Assembly: GCF_011064285.1 (NCBI RefSeq)
Contig: NZ_CP049331.1
Span: forward strand, 1,426,001-1,490,000
DNA: 64,000 bases
Source: Vibrio ziniensis
GTDB taxonomy: Bacteria > Pseudomonadota > Gammaproteobacteria > Enterobacterales > Vibrionaceae
Direction of reading: 5' to 3'
A program made the translations under genes and the position numbers. Positions 25,604 through 34,304 of this stretch are shown here, one piece after another; the stretch's first letter is position 1, and each line of letters opens with the position of its first letter. The notes below the pieces were generated by a model that searched no databases, was not told the DNA's origin, and was given only the letters and a program-made list of their open reading frames with translations.

Positions 25604-26500
25604 GTGCTGAATCCTATCTGGCTTAACACTTTCAAAACTCTGGTTGAAATGGGACATTTCACACGTACTGCCGAGGTGCTTAATATGACCCAGCCTGGTG
25701 TTAGTCAGCATATAAATAAATTGGAATCTGCGTGTGGCTATCCGTTGATAAGACGATTCAACAAACAGTTTGAGTTAACGGTTCATGGCCTAAAAGTGTA
25801 TCAATATGCTCTAAAGCGGATGGAAGAAGAATCTAAGTTATTACAGGACTTAGGAAGAGATGAACCTTTTAGTGGTCGTTGTACCATAGGTTGTTCAGGT
25901 ACTTTTGCTTGGTTGCTGTATCCGCAATTACTTTCATTACAATCTGAATATCCAGGTCTTTCAATTGAACTTGAAGCTACACCCAATCAACGAATTTTTG
26001 AGCAGATACAAAATGGAACATTCGATATTGGTTTAGTGACTAAAAAACCAAATCCTAAGTATTTCGATAGTAAGGTGATTGGCGTTGAATCTTTGGTTTT
26101 CGTTGTTCCAAAATTAGTAGATACCGCATTGCCACTTGATCAAGTATTGTCGGGACTTGGCGTTATACGTCATCCGGATCTGGCTCATTATTTTCAAACT
26201 TATGTTGAGAAGTCGGATTTATCTCTATTATCAAAGATAGATCTCGATGGTATCTCAACGCAAAGTTACATTAACCAAATTCACCAAATTTTAGTGCCAA
26301 TTTCAAAAGGAATCGGTTTTACGGTTGTGCCGAAATGTTGTGTCAGTTTATTTCCTGAACGAGATGAATTGCAGGTGTTGGACATTGAAAAAAATGTCAA
26401 AGAGCCAGTCTATCTGGTTAGTAAACGTCACTCTCAACTAGCGCGGCGCTATGAGCGAGTAGTAAAAGTCATTGAAGATACGTTGAAACAATGTGAATAA
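25604..26500 (+). CDS. LysR-family transcriptional regulator
   Basis: 298 residues beginning at GTG (no nearby in-frame ATG). Helix-turn-helix near residues 4-60 (HFTRTAEVLNMTQPGVSQHI), then an effector domain with the TIGCSGTFAWLLYPQL opening near residue 92. Divergent from the VOC - ADH - SRPBCC genes, which are its probable targets. Another LysR gene follows 71 bp later on the same strand but is not similar enough to be a recent duplicate. Confidence 0.88.
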   Translation: MLNPIWLNTFKTLVEMGHFTRTAEVLNMTQPGVSQHINKLESACGYPLIRRFNKQFELTVHGLKVYQYALKRMEEESKLLQDLGRDEPFSGRCTIGCSGTFAWLLYPQLLSLQSEYPGLSIELEATPNQRIFEQIQNGTFDIGLVTKKPNPKYFDSKVIGVESLVFVVPKLVDTALPLDQVLSGLGVIRHPDLAHYFQTYVEKSDLSLLSKIDLDGISTQSYINQIHQILVPISKGIGFTVVPKCCVSLFPERDELQVLDIEKNVKEPVYLVSKRHSQLARRYERVVKVIEDTLKQCE

Positions 26501-26571
26501 AGCGTGCGTGAAAGACTGAATGGTTAGTGTTGTTTTAGAAGTGATGAGTATTTTAGGAGTATTTAGCTAAC

Positions 26572-27480
26572 GTGAATAATGACATTCGAAATTTAGATTT
26601 GAATCTGCTCAAAGCATTCGATGCACTAATGGATGAAGGTAGTGTCACTCGAGCCGCTCAACGCTTAGTACTGACGCAACCAGCAGTGAGTGCAATGCTC
26701 ACACGTTTGAGAGATTATTTCGATGACCCACTTTTTGTTCGATCTCAACGAGGTATGGTACCGACAGAGCGAGCGTTAACTTTGGCTGGGCCTATAAAAC
26801 AGGTTTTGTCTGATATCAACCGACTGTTACAGCCAGTACATTTTGAACCTCAAACCGTCCAAATGACTTATACAATAGCAGCGACAGATTATGCTTTGAA
26901 GGCTGTTATTGTGCCATTAATGGCTGAGCTTAAAAAGCAGGCACCAGGAGTTAGGGTAGCTGTCATCTCTGTTAACCATGACAGCCTTTCAAGGCAGATG
27001 GAACAAGGCGAAGTAGATTTGGCATTGGTGACGCCAGAAACTACGCCCGAAGAGTTACACGGTCGTGCGTTATACGAAGAGCAGTATGTCTGTATGATGC
27101 GGGCTGATCACCCTGCAACTGTTTCTGGTCGTATAACAGTAGAACAATTTTGCTCTTTAGAGCATATTCTGGTTTCCAGTAAAGGTGGATTTTGGGGACC
27201 TACTGATGATGCATTAGCTGCAATGAAGCTCAAACGCCACATTGGATTATCAGTAAATAGCTTTTTGGTACTGCCTGAAATTTTGAGAATTACTGATATG
27301 ATTGCAGTGGTACCAAGGCGTTTAGCTTGTCGTCACGATAATCTGGTTATCATGGATACGCCGCTAGAGGTACTTGGTTTTACCAAAAGTATGGCGTGGC
27401 ATGAACGTTCACATCGGGACCCTGCTCACCGTTGGGTTCGGGCGCTTTGCCTCGAGGTCAGCCAATTACCTCATTTATGA
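26572..27480 (+). CDS. LysR-family transcriptional regulator (paralogue of the 22.3-kb regulator)
   Basis: 302 residues from a GTG start; AGGAG lies about 15 bp before it. Helix-turn-helix near residues 9-66 (SVTRAAQRLVLTQPAVSAML), effector domain with TIAATDY near residue 104 and AVVPRRL near residue 246. Close paralogue of the minus-strand regulator at 22348-23250. Its stop codon is the first part of the 77-bp repeat that recurs before the ene-reductase gene, so this repeat may carry its operator. Confidence 0.9.
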   Translation: MNNDIRNLDLNLLKAFDALMDEGSVTRAAQRLVLTQPAVSAMLTRLRDYFDDPLFVRSQRGMVPTERALTLAGPIKQVLSDINRLLQPVHFEPQTVQMTYTIAATDYALKAVIVPLMAELKKQAPGVRVAVISVNHDSLSRQMEQGEVDLALVTPETTPEELHGRALYEEQYVCMMRADHPATVSGRITVEQFCSLEHILVSSKGGFWGPTDDALAAMKLKRHIGLSVNSFLVLPEILRITDMIAVVPRRLACRHDNLVIMDTPLEVLGFTKSMAWHERSHRDPAHRWVRALCLEVSQLPHL

Positions 27481-27554
27481 TATAAATTTCATTTATATTT
27501 CTAATAAATGAATCGATATTCCATGAATAGCATCCGTTCTATAACATGGCACTG
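27478..27554 (+). repeat. 77-bp direct repeat, copy 1 (possible promoter/operator)
   Basis: Matches 29466-29542 at 67 of 77 positions without gaps. It contains the perfect palindrome TATAAAT-TTC-ATTTATA, which fits a T-N11-A type LysR site, and ends with ATGGCACTG. Copy 1 begins in the LysR stop codon and lies 368 bp before the efflux-pump start. Confidence 0.85.
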
Positions 27555-27922
27555 GTATTGATATCAGTGAGTTATTTTTTGTATTGACCAAAAAATAACG
27601 ACTACAGTTCGCGATTAATCAAAAGATGGACCAAATCACAGCCAAAATTTGGGGGCTACATTAGAAACTAATCTTGGATGTTTGGCCTCGAAGTAATTTC
27701 ATTGGGCAGAGTCATATGATTCTCGTTTTCTATTCACTTAAAGCTAAACATACCTTTCCTATTCTTCATGAAGATGTTAGAGCAGACTCTGAAAACATTC
27801 CTTATAGCTATTTTATTTCAGAGTAAATCTAATGCAGTCTCAATAAAGCAAACAACACATAACCTATTGATAACAAATTATTAAGTTAGGTAAACATCCT
27901 ATGTAAAGGAGCTAAAAGAGTC
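27555..27922. other. Long untranslated leader before the efflux-pump gene
   Basis: 368 bp between repeat copy 1 and the TTG start of the transporter. One 36-codon frame (27716-27826) lacks a ribosome site. No RNA motif was recognised. AAAGGA just before the transporter is its ribosome site. Confidence 0.5.
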
Positions 27923-29449
27923 TTGAAAACAACAGATATAAAGATTTCTGATAAATCATTCGAAGATGGGACCGAAAAATTATCTCCAAAAGCGTTACGT
28001 CCGATATTTGTCGGGCTAATGCTGGCAATGTCTCTTGGGTCTTTAGATCAGAGTATCGTTAATACGGCTTTACCGGCTATGGCCAGTGATCTGGGAGGGT
28101 TGGCTCATCTGTCCTGGGTAGTGACTGCTTTTATGCTCAGTTCTACGGTTGCAACACCAATCTTCGGCAAACTTAGTGATATGTATGGTCGTAGGGGGCT
28201 ACTTTTATTGGCTATCACCTTGTTTATGATGATGTCGATTTTGTGTGGTGTTGCTCAGTCGATGACGCAACTAATTATTTTCCGGTTGTTGCAGGGCATC
28301 GGCGCTGGAGGCGTCATGACTCTGTGTCAGACGACGATCAGCGATGTAGTTACGCCGAAGGAACGCATACGTTATCAGGGCTTATTTACTGGTACTTTCG
28401 CAATGTCCGCTGTGGCAGGGCCTATTTTGGGTGGAGGCTTGACAACAGCACTATCGTGGCGGTGGATTTTCTACATTAATGTTCCTATCGCGCTTATTGC
28501 GATATCCATCCTATGGAACTCATTACCTACACTAAAAGCACGCAAGAAGCATGTTATTGATATCTACGGAGCTGTTACTATGGCTTGTGGAGCGTCGAGT
28601 ATTCTTTTGCTGTTCAGCCTTGGGGGGACACTTTTTCCCTGGCAGTCTTATACTGCGGGAGTGATTGCAGCGATCGCACTGATTTCTATCGCTTTGTTCA
28701 TCTATGTCGAGAGTAAGGCTGTCGAGCCTATCGTTACGTTAAGTTTGTTCCGCATACGTAACTTTACTATCGGTTCTGTCACTACCGGTTGTATGGGATT
28801 CGCGATGATGAGTGCGATGGTCTTCTTGCCTCTCTATTTCCAATTAGTGTTGGGTCTGAGTGCTGCGCAGTCTGGCTCAATGTTACTGGCACAAATTGTA
28901 GCCATGCTTTTAACTTCAGTCTTCGGAGGTCAAATTTCTTCAAAACTGAATCGACCTAAGCTCTTTATGATTGCCGGAATTGCTCTGGAAGCATTGGGGT
29001 TAAGTGTTTTTGCTGTTTTAGCTTATATGCAAAAAGATACCTACTGGTTTCTCATTGGGCTGGGAATTCTTGGTTTGGGGATGGGTATAGCCATGCCGCA
29101 TGCTACCGTGATCGTTCAGAATGCAGCACCCAAAAACGCTTTGGGTGAAGCAACATCAAGTATGGCGTTTATCCGTTCTCTAGGAGGGGCTTTAGGGGTC
29201 GCTGTATCCGGAGGCGTTATGACAACCAAGCTTCATGATGGACTTAATGAAATCAGTTCAGATATTGATGTTCAGGGAATAATAAACGGGGGGATGGAAG
29301 CGGTGGCAAGGTTACCTACAGGCCTTAGACCTAGTATTGAGCTAGCTTTCAGTCATGCGATTACTGCGTCTTTCGTGATTGGCGGTAGTGTCATGCTTCT
29401 TGCTCTATTGCTGTCACTTTTACTGGAAAATAAACAGTTACGAAACTAA
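27923..29449 (+). CDS. MFS drug efflux transporter, DHA2 (14-TM) family
   Basis: 508 residues, the length of EmrB/QacA-like pumps. Fourteen hydrophobic segments; motif A FGKLSDMYGRRG near residue 87, the LGSLDQSIVNTALPAM motif D1 near residue 40, and motif C GPILGGGLTT near residue 167 mark a proton-driven drug exporter. The start is TTG with AAAGGA upstream; the next in-frame Met would cut into the first membrane segment region. The gene is flanked on both sides by the 77-bp repeat. It is followed by the ene-reductase gene, so it probably exports the electrophiles or their products that the neighbouring redox enzymes handle. No EmrA-type adaptor is nearby. Confidence 0.92.
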   Translation: MKTTDIKISDKSFEDGTEKLSPKALRPIFVGLMLAMSLGSLDQSIVNTALPAMASDLGGLAHLSWVVTAFMLSSTVATPIFGKLSDMYGRRGLLLLAITLFMMMSILCGVAQSMTQLIIFRLLQGIGAGGVMTLCQTTISDVVTPKERIRYQGLFTGTFAMSAVAGPILGGGLTTALSWRWIFYINVPIALIAISILWNSLPTLKARKKHVIDIYGAVTMACGASSILLLFSLGGTLFPWQSYTAGVIAAIALISIALFIYVESKAVEPIVTLSLFRIRNFTIGSVTTGCMGFAMMSAMVFLPLYFQLVLGLSAAQSGSMLLAQIVAMLLTSVFGGQISSKLNRPKLFMIAGIALEALGLSVFAVLAYMQKDTYWFLIGLGILGLGMGIAMPHATVIVQNAAPKNALGEATSSMAFIRSLGGALGVAVSGGVMTTKLHDGLNEISSDIDVQGIINGGMEAVARLPTGLRPSIELAFSHAITASFVIGGSVMLLALLLSLLLENKQLRN

Positions 29450-29465
29450 CAAGTTACTCTGTTTC

Positions 29466-29542
29466 TGATATAAATTTCATTTATATTCCTAATAAACAAA
29501 TCGCTATTCCATTAATAGTACACGTTCTCTAGCATGGCACTG
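29466..29542 (+). repeat. 77-bp direct repeat, copy 2 (possible promoter/operator of the ene-reductase)
   Basis: Matches 27478-27554 at 67 of 77 positions, gap-free, including the palindrome TATAAAT-TTC-ATTTATA. It starts 17 bp after the efflux-pump stop and ends 37 bp before the ene-reductase ATG, a normal distance for a promoter. Confidence 0.85.
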
Positions 29543-29579
29543 TTATCTTACTCTTTTGCAAACTAAGGAGAAAAATCGA

Positions 29580-30686
29580 ATGACAGTGCTTTTCGATGAT
29601 TATGTGTTAAATGGCAAAACGTTAAAAAATCGAGCCGTTGTTGCTCCGATGACTCGGGCCAGAGCACCAGGCAATGTACCTAATGACAGCACGGTTCGAT
29701 ATTACGGTCAGCGCTCAGATGCAGGGCTGATTGTAACCGAAGGTACGCCAATCAGTCAGCAAGGGACTGGCTTCGTCGATTGTCCTGGGATCTGGAATCA
29801 GTCTCAAATAGATGCCTGGAGTAAAGTGACGGCCCAAGTACATGATCTTGGCAGCCTTATTTTCACCCAGATATGGCATGTGGGTCGTATTAGTCATACA
29901 TCATTGCAAAAAGATGGTGCTTCTCCGGTCAGTTCAACGGATCAGCAAGCCACTAATAGTAGCGCGTTTGGCTATGATGCGGATGGAAAACCAAGCTTTG
30001 TCCCAGCAAGTAAACCCCATCGTCTTACCACAGAAGAAGTTCAGAATGTGATCGCTGATTTCGCTCAGGCAGCAGAAAATGCAGTTGCAGCAGGTTTTGA
30101 TGGTGTAGAAATTCACGGTGCAAACGGTTATCTCGTCGAGCAGTTTATTAATGGCGCTGTTAATGATCGTCAGGATCAGTATGGCAGTGAAACGGTTGAA
30201 AACCGTGTGCGTTTTGCACTCGAAGTGGTGGATGCATGTATTAAACGTATTGGTGTTGAACGTGTTGGTATTCGCCTTTCTCCATTTGGTCGCTTACATG
30301 ACCTGGGTGATTTTGAGGGAGAAGAAGAGACCTTCCTGCATTTGGCACATGAACTGAATGACCGTGGCGTTGTTTACGTTCACATAATGGACCAGGCTAG
30401 CCGTGGTGCTCCTGCTATGCCTGACGGATTCTTAGAAAAATTCCGTGAAGCCTATAAGGGAACATTGATCCTGGCTGGCGGGATGGATTTGGATAAAGCA
30501 AATCAGTTACTTTCTGAAGGAACTATCGATCTGGCTGCGTTTGGAGCGAAATATATCTCCAATCCTGATTTAGTTGAACGCTATCGTCACGGATGGCCAA
30601 TTGAAGAACCGGATCAGTCTCTCTACTACGGTGGGGACGAACATGGCTATACTGATTATCTACCGTACAGCAGCGTTACTCGCTAA
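29580..30686 (+). CDS. Old yellow enzyme family ene-reductase (alkene reductase)
   Basis: 368 residues from the ATG at 29580, picked for AAGGAG nine bases before it. FMN-binding TIM barrel: VVAPMTRARA near residue 20, the substrate-binding His/Asn pair in IHGANGYLVEQF near residue 178, and LAGGMD and GAKYISNPDLVER for phosphate binding near residues 300-325. It would reduce activated C=C bonds (N-ethylmaleimide, enones, possibly nitro compounds) with NAD(P)H. Single gene behind repeat copy 2; the PfpI gene follows after about 80 bp. Function in electrophile detoxification fits the surroundings. Confidence 0.93.
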   Translation: MTVLFDDYVLNGKTLKNRAVVAPMTRARAPGNVPNDSTVRYYGQRSDAGLIVTEGTPISQQGTGFVDCPGIWNQSQIDAWSKVTAQVHDLGSLIFTQIWHVGRISHTSLQKDGASPVSSTDQQATNSSAFGYDADGKPSFVPASKPHRLTTEEVQNVIADFAQAAENAVAAGFDGVEIHGANGYLVEQFINGAVNDRQDQYGSETVENRVRFALEVVDACIKRIGVERVGIRLSPFGRLHDLGDFEGEEETFLHLAHELNDRGVVYVHIMDQASRGAPAMPDGFLEKFREAYKGTLILAGGMDLDKANQLLSEGTIDLAAFGAKYISNPDLVERYRHGWPIEEPDQSLYYGGDEHGYTDYLPYSSVTR

Positions 30687-30769
30687 CCTATTTCTCTGGC
30701 TTTATCTTACCTTATCCCTAACTAACTGAAGGGTAAGGCAATCTTTCTATTTAATTTTTGAGGTTATTC

Positions 30770-31462
30770 ATGTCTTCATCATCTCATTCAATCAAACCTG
30801 TTCTTTTTGTTCTGACGAGCCACAAAGACTTAGGACAAGGTCACGAAGACTCCGGCTTCTATTTACCTGAATTAACTCATCCACTGCATGTTTTGGAAGA
30901 GGCCAACATCTCGACTGAGTTTGCGTCTATTAAAGGTGGCCTTCCTCCAGTTTATGGTGTGGATTTAACAGACCCTATTAATGCTCATTACTGGAATGAT
31001 GAATCATTTCAGGAAAAATTGCAGGGTTGTCCCGCGCTAGCTGATGTTTACTCAAGTGACTACAGTGCAATTATGTATGTAGGTGGTCATGGCACTATGT
31101 GGGATTTCCCAGACAGTCCTGCGGTTTTGGCTATCACACGTGAAATATATGAACAGGGGCAAATCGTCGCTGCGGTATGCCATGGCCCTGCGGCGCTCGT
31201 GAATGTAACACTGAGTGATGGTTCTTATTTAGTTGCTGGCAAGAATGTGGCGGCATTCACCGATTCTGAAGAACATGCGGTCGGCATGGTCGATGCGGTA
31301 CCATTTCTATTAGAAAGAACTTTGAAAGAGCGAGGTGCTCTACATCAGGCTGCTGAAGACTGGACAAGCAACGTTGTTATTGATGGCTCTTTAATCACTG
31401 GGCAAAACCCACAATCAGCGGCTGGTGTCGGTGAAGCTATACGAGATGCGTTGCTGAGTTAA
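30770..31462 (+). CDS. DJ-1/PfpI-family protein, Hsp31/HchA-like
   Basis: 230 residues from ATG 30770 with a GAGG ribosome site. Class I glutamine-amidotransferase-like fold; the nucleophile Cys is in AAVCHGPAAL near residue 135, preceded by YVGGHGTMWDFPD near residue 103. This is the layout of Hsp31-type glyoxalase III / deglycase proteins, which remove methylglyoxal without glutathione. It lies in the electrophile-response block behind the ene-reductase and has its own terminator. Confidence 0.88.
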   Translation: MSSSSHSIKPVLFVLTSHKDLGQGHEDSGFYLPELTHPLHVLEEANISTEFASIKGGLPPVYGVDLTDPINAHYWNDESFQEKLQGCPALADVYSSDYSAIMYVGGHGTMWDFPDSPAVLAITREIYEQGQIVAAVCHGPAALVNVTLSDGSYLVAGKNVAAFTDSEEHAVGMVDAVPFLLERTLKERGALHQAAEDWTSNVVIDGSLITGQNPQSAAGVGEAIRDALLS

Positions 31463-31499
31463 AAACAATCGTCTCATTAACATTGTAAACAAAAAATTA

Positions 31500-31529
31500 G
31501 GCTGAAATCTTAATTGATTTCGGCCTTTT
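31500..31529 (+). terminator. Rho-independent terminator of the PfpI gene
   Basis: Ten-bp stem with one wobble pair, GGCTGAAATC / GATTTCGGCC, 6-nt loop, followed by TTTT. It is 37 bp after the PfpI stop and just before the DMT transporter gene. Confidence 0.8.
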
Positions 31530-31545
31530 GTAGGTTCAATTAAAT

Positions 31546-32013
31546 ATGCATATTATCTATTTTCTGATGGCACTAGCAGGCGGTGCTGGGTTATCAGTTC
31601 AGGCTGCGGTTAACAGTCGTTTGAGTTCAGGAGTCGGTGGCCAACCATTGATTGCAGCATTCATTTCTTTTGGTGTTGGAGCAATATGTCTTGGTCTGGC
31701 TGCTGCTGTTCAGGCGAATTGGAGTGGGTTTGGAGTTAATATCGTTCAGCAATCTCCATGGAAATGGCTTGGAGGGTTAATTGGTGCTGCCTTTGTCTTC
31801 ACAACGATATTTCTTGCCCCAAAAATTGGTATTACTAATGTGATGTTCTTATTCATCATTGGGCAATTGGCGGCTGGTTTGTGTATCGATAGTTTTGGTT
31901 TGATTGAGATGCCGATTAGGCCTGTTCATTGGTGGCATTTCACTGGACTCGGTATTATGCTGCTTGGACTTATCTGTTACATGTATGGTAATCGTATTTT
32001 TCCAAAGTTATAA
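31546..32013 (+). CDS. DMT-superfamily small transporter (DUF606/YdcZ type)
   Basis: 155 residues with five hydrophobic segments, the half-size form of EamA-like transporters. The opening ALAGGAGLSVQAAVNSRLS and the GGLIGAAFVFTTIFLAPKIG segment are typical of DUF606. Such proteins probably act as dimers; substrate unknown. The start lies only 17 bp behind the upstream terminator and has no strong ribosome site, so expression may be low. Confidence 0.82.
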   Translation: MHIIYFLMALAGGAGLSVQAAVNSRLSSGVGGQPLIAAFISFGVGAICLGLAAAVQANWSGFGVNIVQQSPWKWLGGLIGAAFVFTTIFLAPKIGITNVMFLFIIGQLAAGLCIDSFGLIEMPIRPVHWWHFTGLGIMLLGLICYMYGNRIFPKL

Positions 32014-32147
32014 AACGTGAATACCTTGTCTTTGGAAGAGTAATGTCATTTTGTCCCGATAGTATCTATAAGTGTCCATAAAGCCACTTTTGGGGCTATG
32101 TCCCCTTGCATAAAATAGCTCCACAAAAACAGTTCTGGAGCAATATT

Positions 32148-32924
32148 ATGAAAATCACACAAATTCGTAACGCAACGCAAATTATTGAATACGCAGGGAA
32201 GAAATTCCTTGTCGACCCAATGCTGGCACCAAAAGATACTTACCCTGGGTTTGGCGGTACAGTGAATGCGGATGTGCGCAATCCAACAGTTGAGCTACCG
32301 CTCTCAATGGAAGAGATTATTGATGTTGATGCTGTTCTGTTGACTCACACTCACCCAGATCACTGGGATGAAACTTCCGTCAATGTAATTCCTAAAGACA
32401 AGCAGATTTTTGTTCAACACGAAGGTGATGAACAAATTCTTCATTCACAAGGTTTTACTAATGTTCGGATTTTCTCTGAAGAGACCGACTACAATGGTAT
32501 TTCTTTTACTCGTACTGCTTGTCAACATGGCTCTGACGCAGCCTATGAAAATAAGGAACTGGGAGAAATGCTGGCTGAAGTAACAGGCGTTATATTGTCT
32601 CATGCCGATGAAGAAAAGCTCTATCTGGCCGGAGATACTATCTGGACACCGACGGTAGAAGAAACGATGAAACGTGAACAGCCAGACGTGGTAATTCTGA
32701 ATACTGGCTGGGCACATGTGATTGGCTATGGCCCGATCATCATGGGTAAAGAAGATGTATTAAAAACGCACGTTGCTCTTCCTAAGGCAAAGATTGTTGC
32801 TACTCATATGGGAGCTGTAAACCACGCACTTGTGACGAGACAGGAACTTCGTGCTTATGTTGAAATCAATTTACTCAATGATTTCGTGTATATCCCAGAA
32901 GATGGTGAGACTGTTACTCTTTAG
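32148..32924 (+). CDS. UlaG-like metallo-beta-lactamase-fold hydrolase
   Basis: 258 residues from ATG 32148 with CTGGAG eight bases upstream. Intact metal motif THTHPDH near residue 66, further ligands in LAGDTIW (about residue 163) and ATHMGAVNH near the C-terminus. The short size and these motifs match the UlaG (L-ascorbate-6-phosphate lactonase-like) branch. Substrate unknown; many relatives hydrolyse lactones or cyclic phosphates. No signal peptide. It is followed by a GlxA-type regulator after 60 bp. Confidence 0.88.
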   Translation: MKITQIRNATQIIEYAGKKFLVDPMLAPKDTYPGFGGTVNADVRNPTVELPLSMEEIIDVDAVLLTHTHPDHWDETSVNVIPKDKQIFVQHEGDEQILHSQGFTNVRIFSEETDYNGISFTRTACQHGSDAAYENKELGEMLAEVTGVILSHADEEKLYLAGDTIWTPTVEETMKREQPDVVILNTGWAHVIGYGPIIMGKEDVLKTHVALPKAKIVATHMGAVNHALVTRQELRAYVEINLLNDFVYIPEDGETVTL

Positions 32925-32984
32925 TTTCCAATTGTAATATGTAGAACTACCATCATCGGTAGCTCTACAATTAGGCTTAAGCAA

Positions 32985-33971
32985 ATGTCTTCGAGAACTC
33001 TGTCTCCCAAAACAATGCAGCACATACCTAATGTTTCAGTAATCGTCTTTAATGGATTCAGCCCATTTCATATTTCTGTCCCGAGCATAGTGTTCGGACG
33101 TGATACTTTGCATGAAACTTTCTTCAACCTTCAGTTTATTGCGGGAGAGGACGGTCCAATTTTGTCTGATATAGGGATGGAGATTCATACAAAAGCAAAA
33201 CTCGACTCGCTTGAGAAAGCGGATATCATCATTGTTCCTCATTGGAGGACCGTTGATGAAAGGCCAAATGCTCAGCTTATTAAGGCATTATGCCTCGCTC
33301 ATGCAAGAGGTGCATTAATCGTTGGTTTGTGTCTTGGTGGCTATGTTCTGGCTTATGCTGGGTTATTAGCTGGAAAGCGTGCTGCAACTCATTGGGAACT
33401 AGAGCAAGATTTCACTCAACGTTTTCCGGAAACTTCACTCGATACCAATGCGCTATATGTAGAAGATAGTGGAGTTATTACATCCGCAGGCACCGCAGCC
33501 GGTATTGATTGCTGTTTGTATGTTTTCCGAAAATATTACAGCAGCACAATTGCCAACCGTATCGCCAGAAGAATGGTGGTTCCTCCTTATCGAGACGGCG
33601 GACAGGCGCAATTTATTGAACAACCCATACCGATAACAACTTCAGATTCACGTATCAATGAGTTAATGGATCGAATCAGAAACGATATTGGTCATAAATA
33701 TACTCTGGATGAACTCGCGGAGTCAGTGATGATGACCCGCCGTACCTTTACCCGAAAATTTCATAAGGCAACAGGGATGGCGTTTGGAGAATGGTTAGCT
33801 TCTGAGCGACTCAATTTGGCTCAGGATTTGCTCGAGTCTACGGATCTATCCATTGAGCAAATCGTGGCTAAAACAGGATTTAGTTCGGTGTTGGTCTTCC
33901 GTGATAAATTCAAAGAGCGTTATGCGGTTACTCCAAACCGTTGGAGAAAAACGTTCCATGAACAGAACTAA
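32985..33971 (+). CDS. GlxA-family AraC regulator with DJ-1/PfpI-like sensor domain
   Basis: 328 residues. DJ-1/PfpI-like N-terminal half (about 18-195) with the Cys in VGLCLGGYVLAYAG near residue 110, and a C-terminal AraC DNA-binding domain (about 222-325) with two helix-turn-helix units (YTLDELAESVMMTRRTFTRK and IEQIVAKTGFSSVLVFRDKF). Proteins of this build regulate nitrogen-compound catabolism (for example arginine or carnitine) or stress genes. It lies after the lactonase-like gene on the same strand and may control it. Confidence 0.9.
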   Translation: MSSRTLSPKTMQHIPNVSVIVFNGFSPFHISVPSIVFGRDTLHETFFNLQFIAGEDGPILSDIGMEIHTKAKLDSLEKADIIIVPHWRTVDERPNAQLIKALCLAHARGALIVGLCLGGYVLAYAGLLAGKRAATHWELEQDFTQRFPETSLDTNALYVEDSGVITSAGTAAGIDCCLYVFRKYYSSTIANRIARRMVVPPYRDGGQAQFIEQPIPITTSDSRINELMDRIRNDIGHKYTLDELAESVMMTRRTFTRKFHKATGMAFGEWLASERLNLAQDLLESTDLSIEQIVAKTGFSSVLVFRDKFKERYAVTPNRWRKTFHEQN

Positions 33972-34304
33972 ACATTGGTTCTAGTTGTTATCATGCGATT
34001 CGTACGGGTTTGATACAAATTCAACAATTGCCGATTTTACCCACCGCCTTAATTCTTACTGATGTGAGTTTTGCAATACTATAAGTAATTCGTCTGGTAC
34101 TAATTTAGTAAAGTCACTGACAAGGTTTTGTCCAAAATGAGCTAGAAATTGGTAACAAGCTTTATTGTCACTTCATCAATCTTGGTAGTATCAACAGACC
34201 TCACAAATGATCAAACTATACTGCTCTCCGACAGAAGGGGCAGATATTTATCTGAAAAGAGAAGCTGTTTTTATATCAGTCTCGGATTTTTTATTCGTTA
34301 ATCT
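33972..34304. other. Non-coding gap between converging genes
   Basis: About 330 bp between the convergent GlxA and LysR genes. No clear terminator hairpin, open frame or repeat was found; a T-rich patch near 34286-34294 is the only notable feature. Confidence 0.45.

Noticed and set aside
27716-27826. A 36-codon open frame in the leader of the efflux-pump gene
   Set aside because: No ribosome site, no recognised family, and its length is expected by chance in AT-rich DNA. It might be a leader peptide but nothing supports this.
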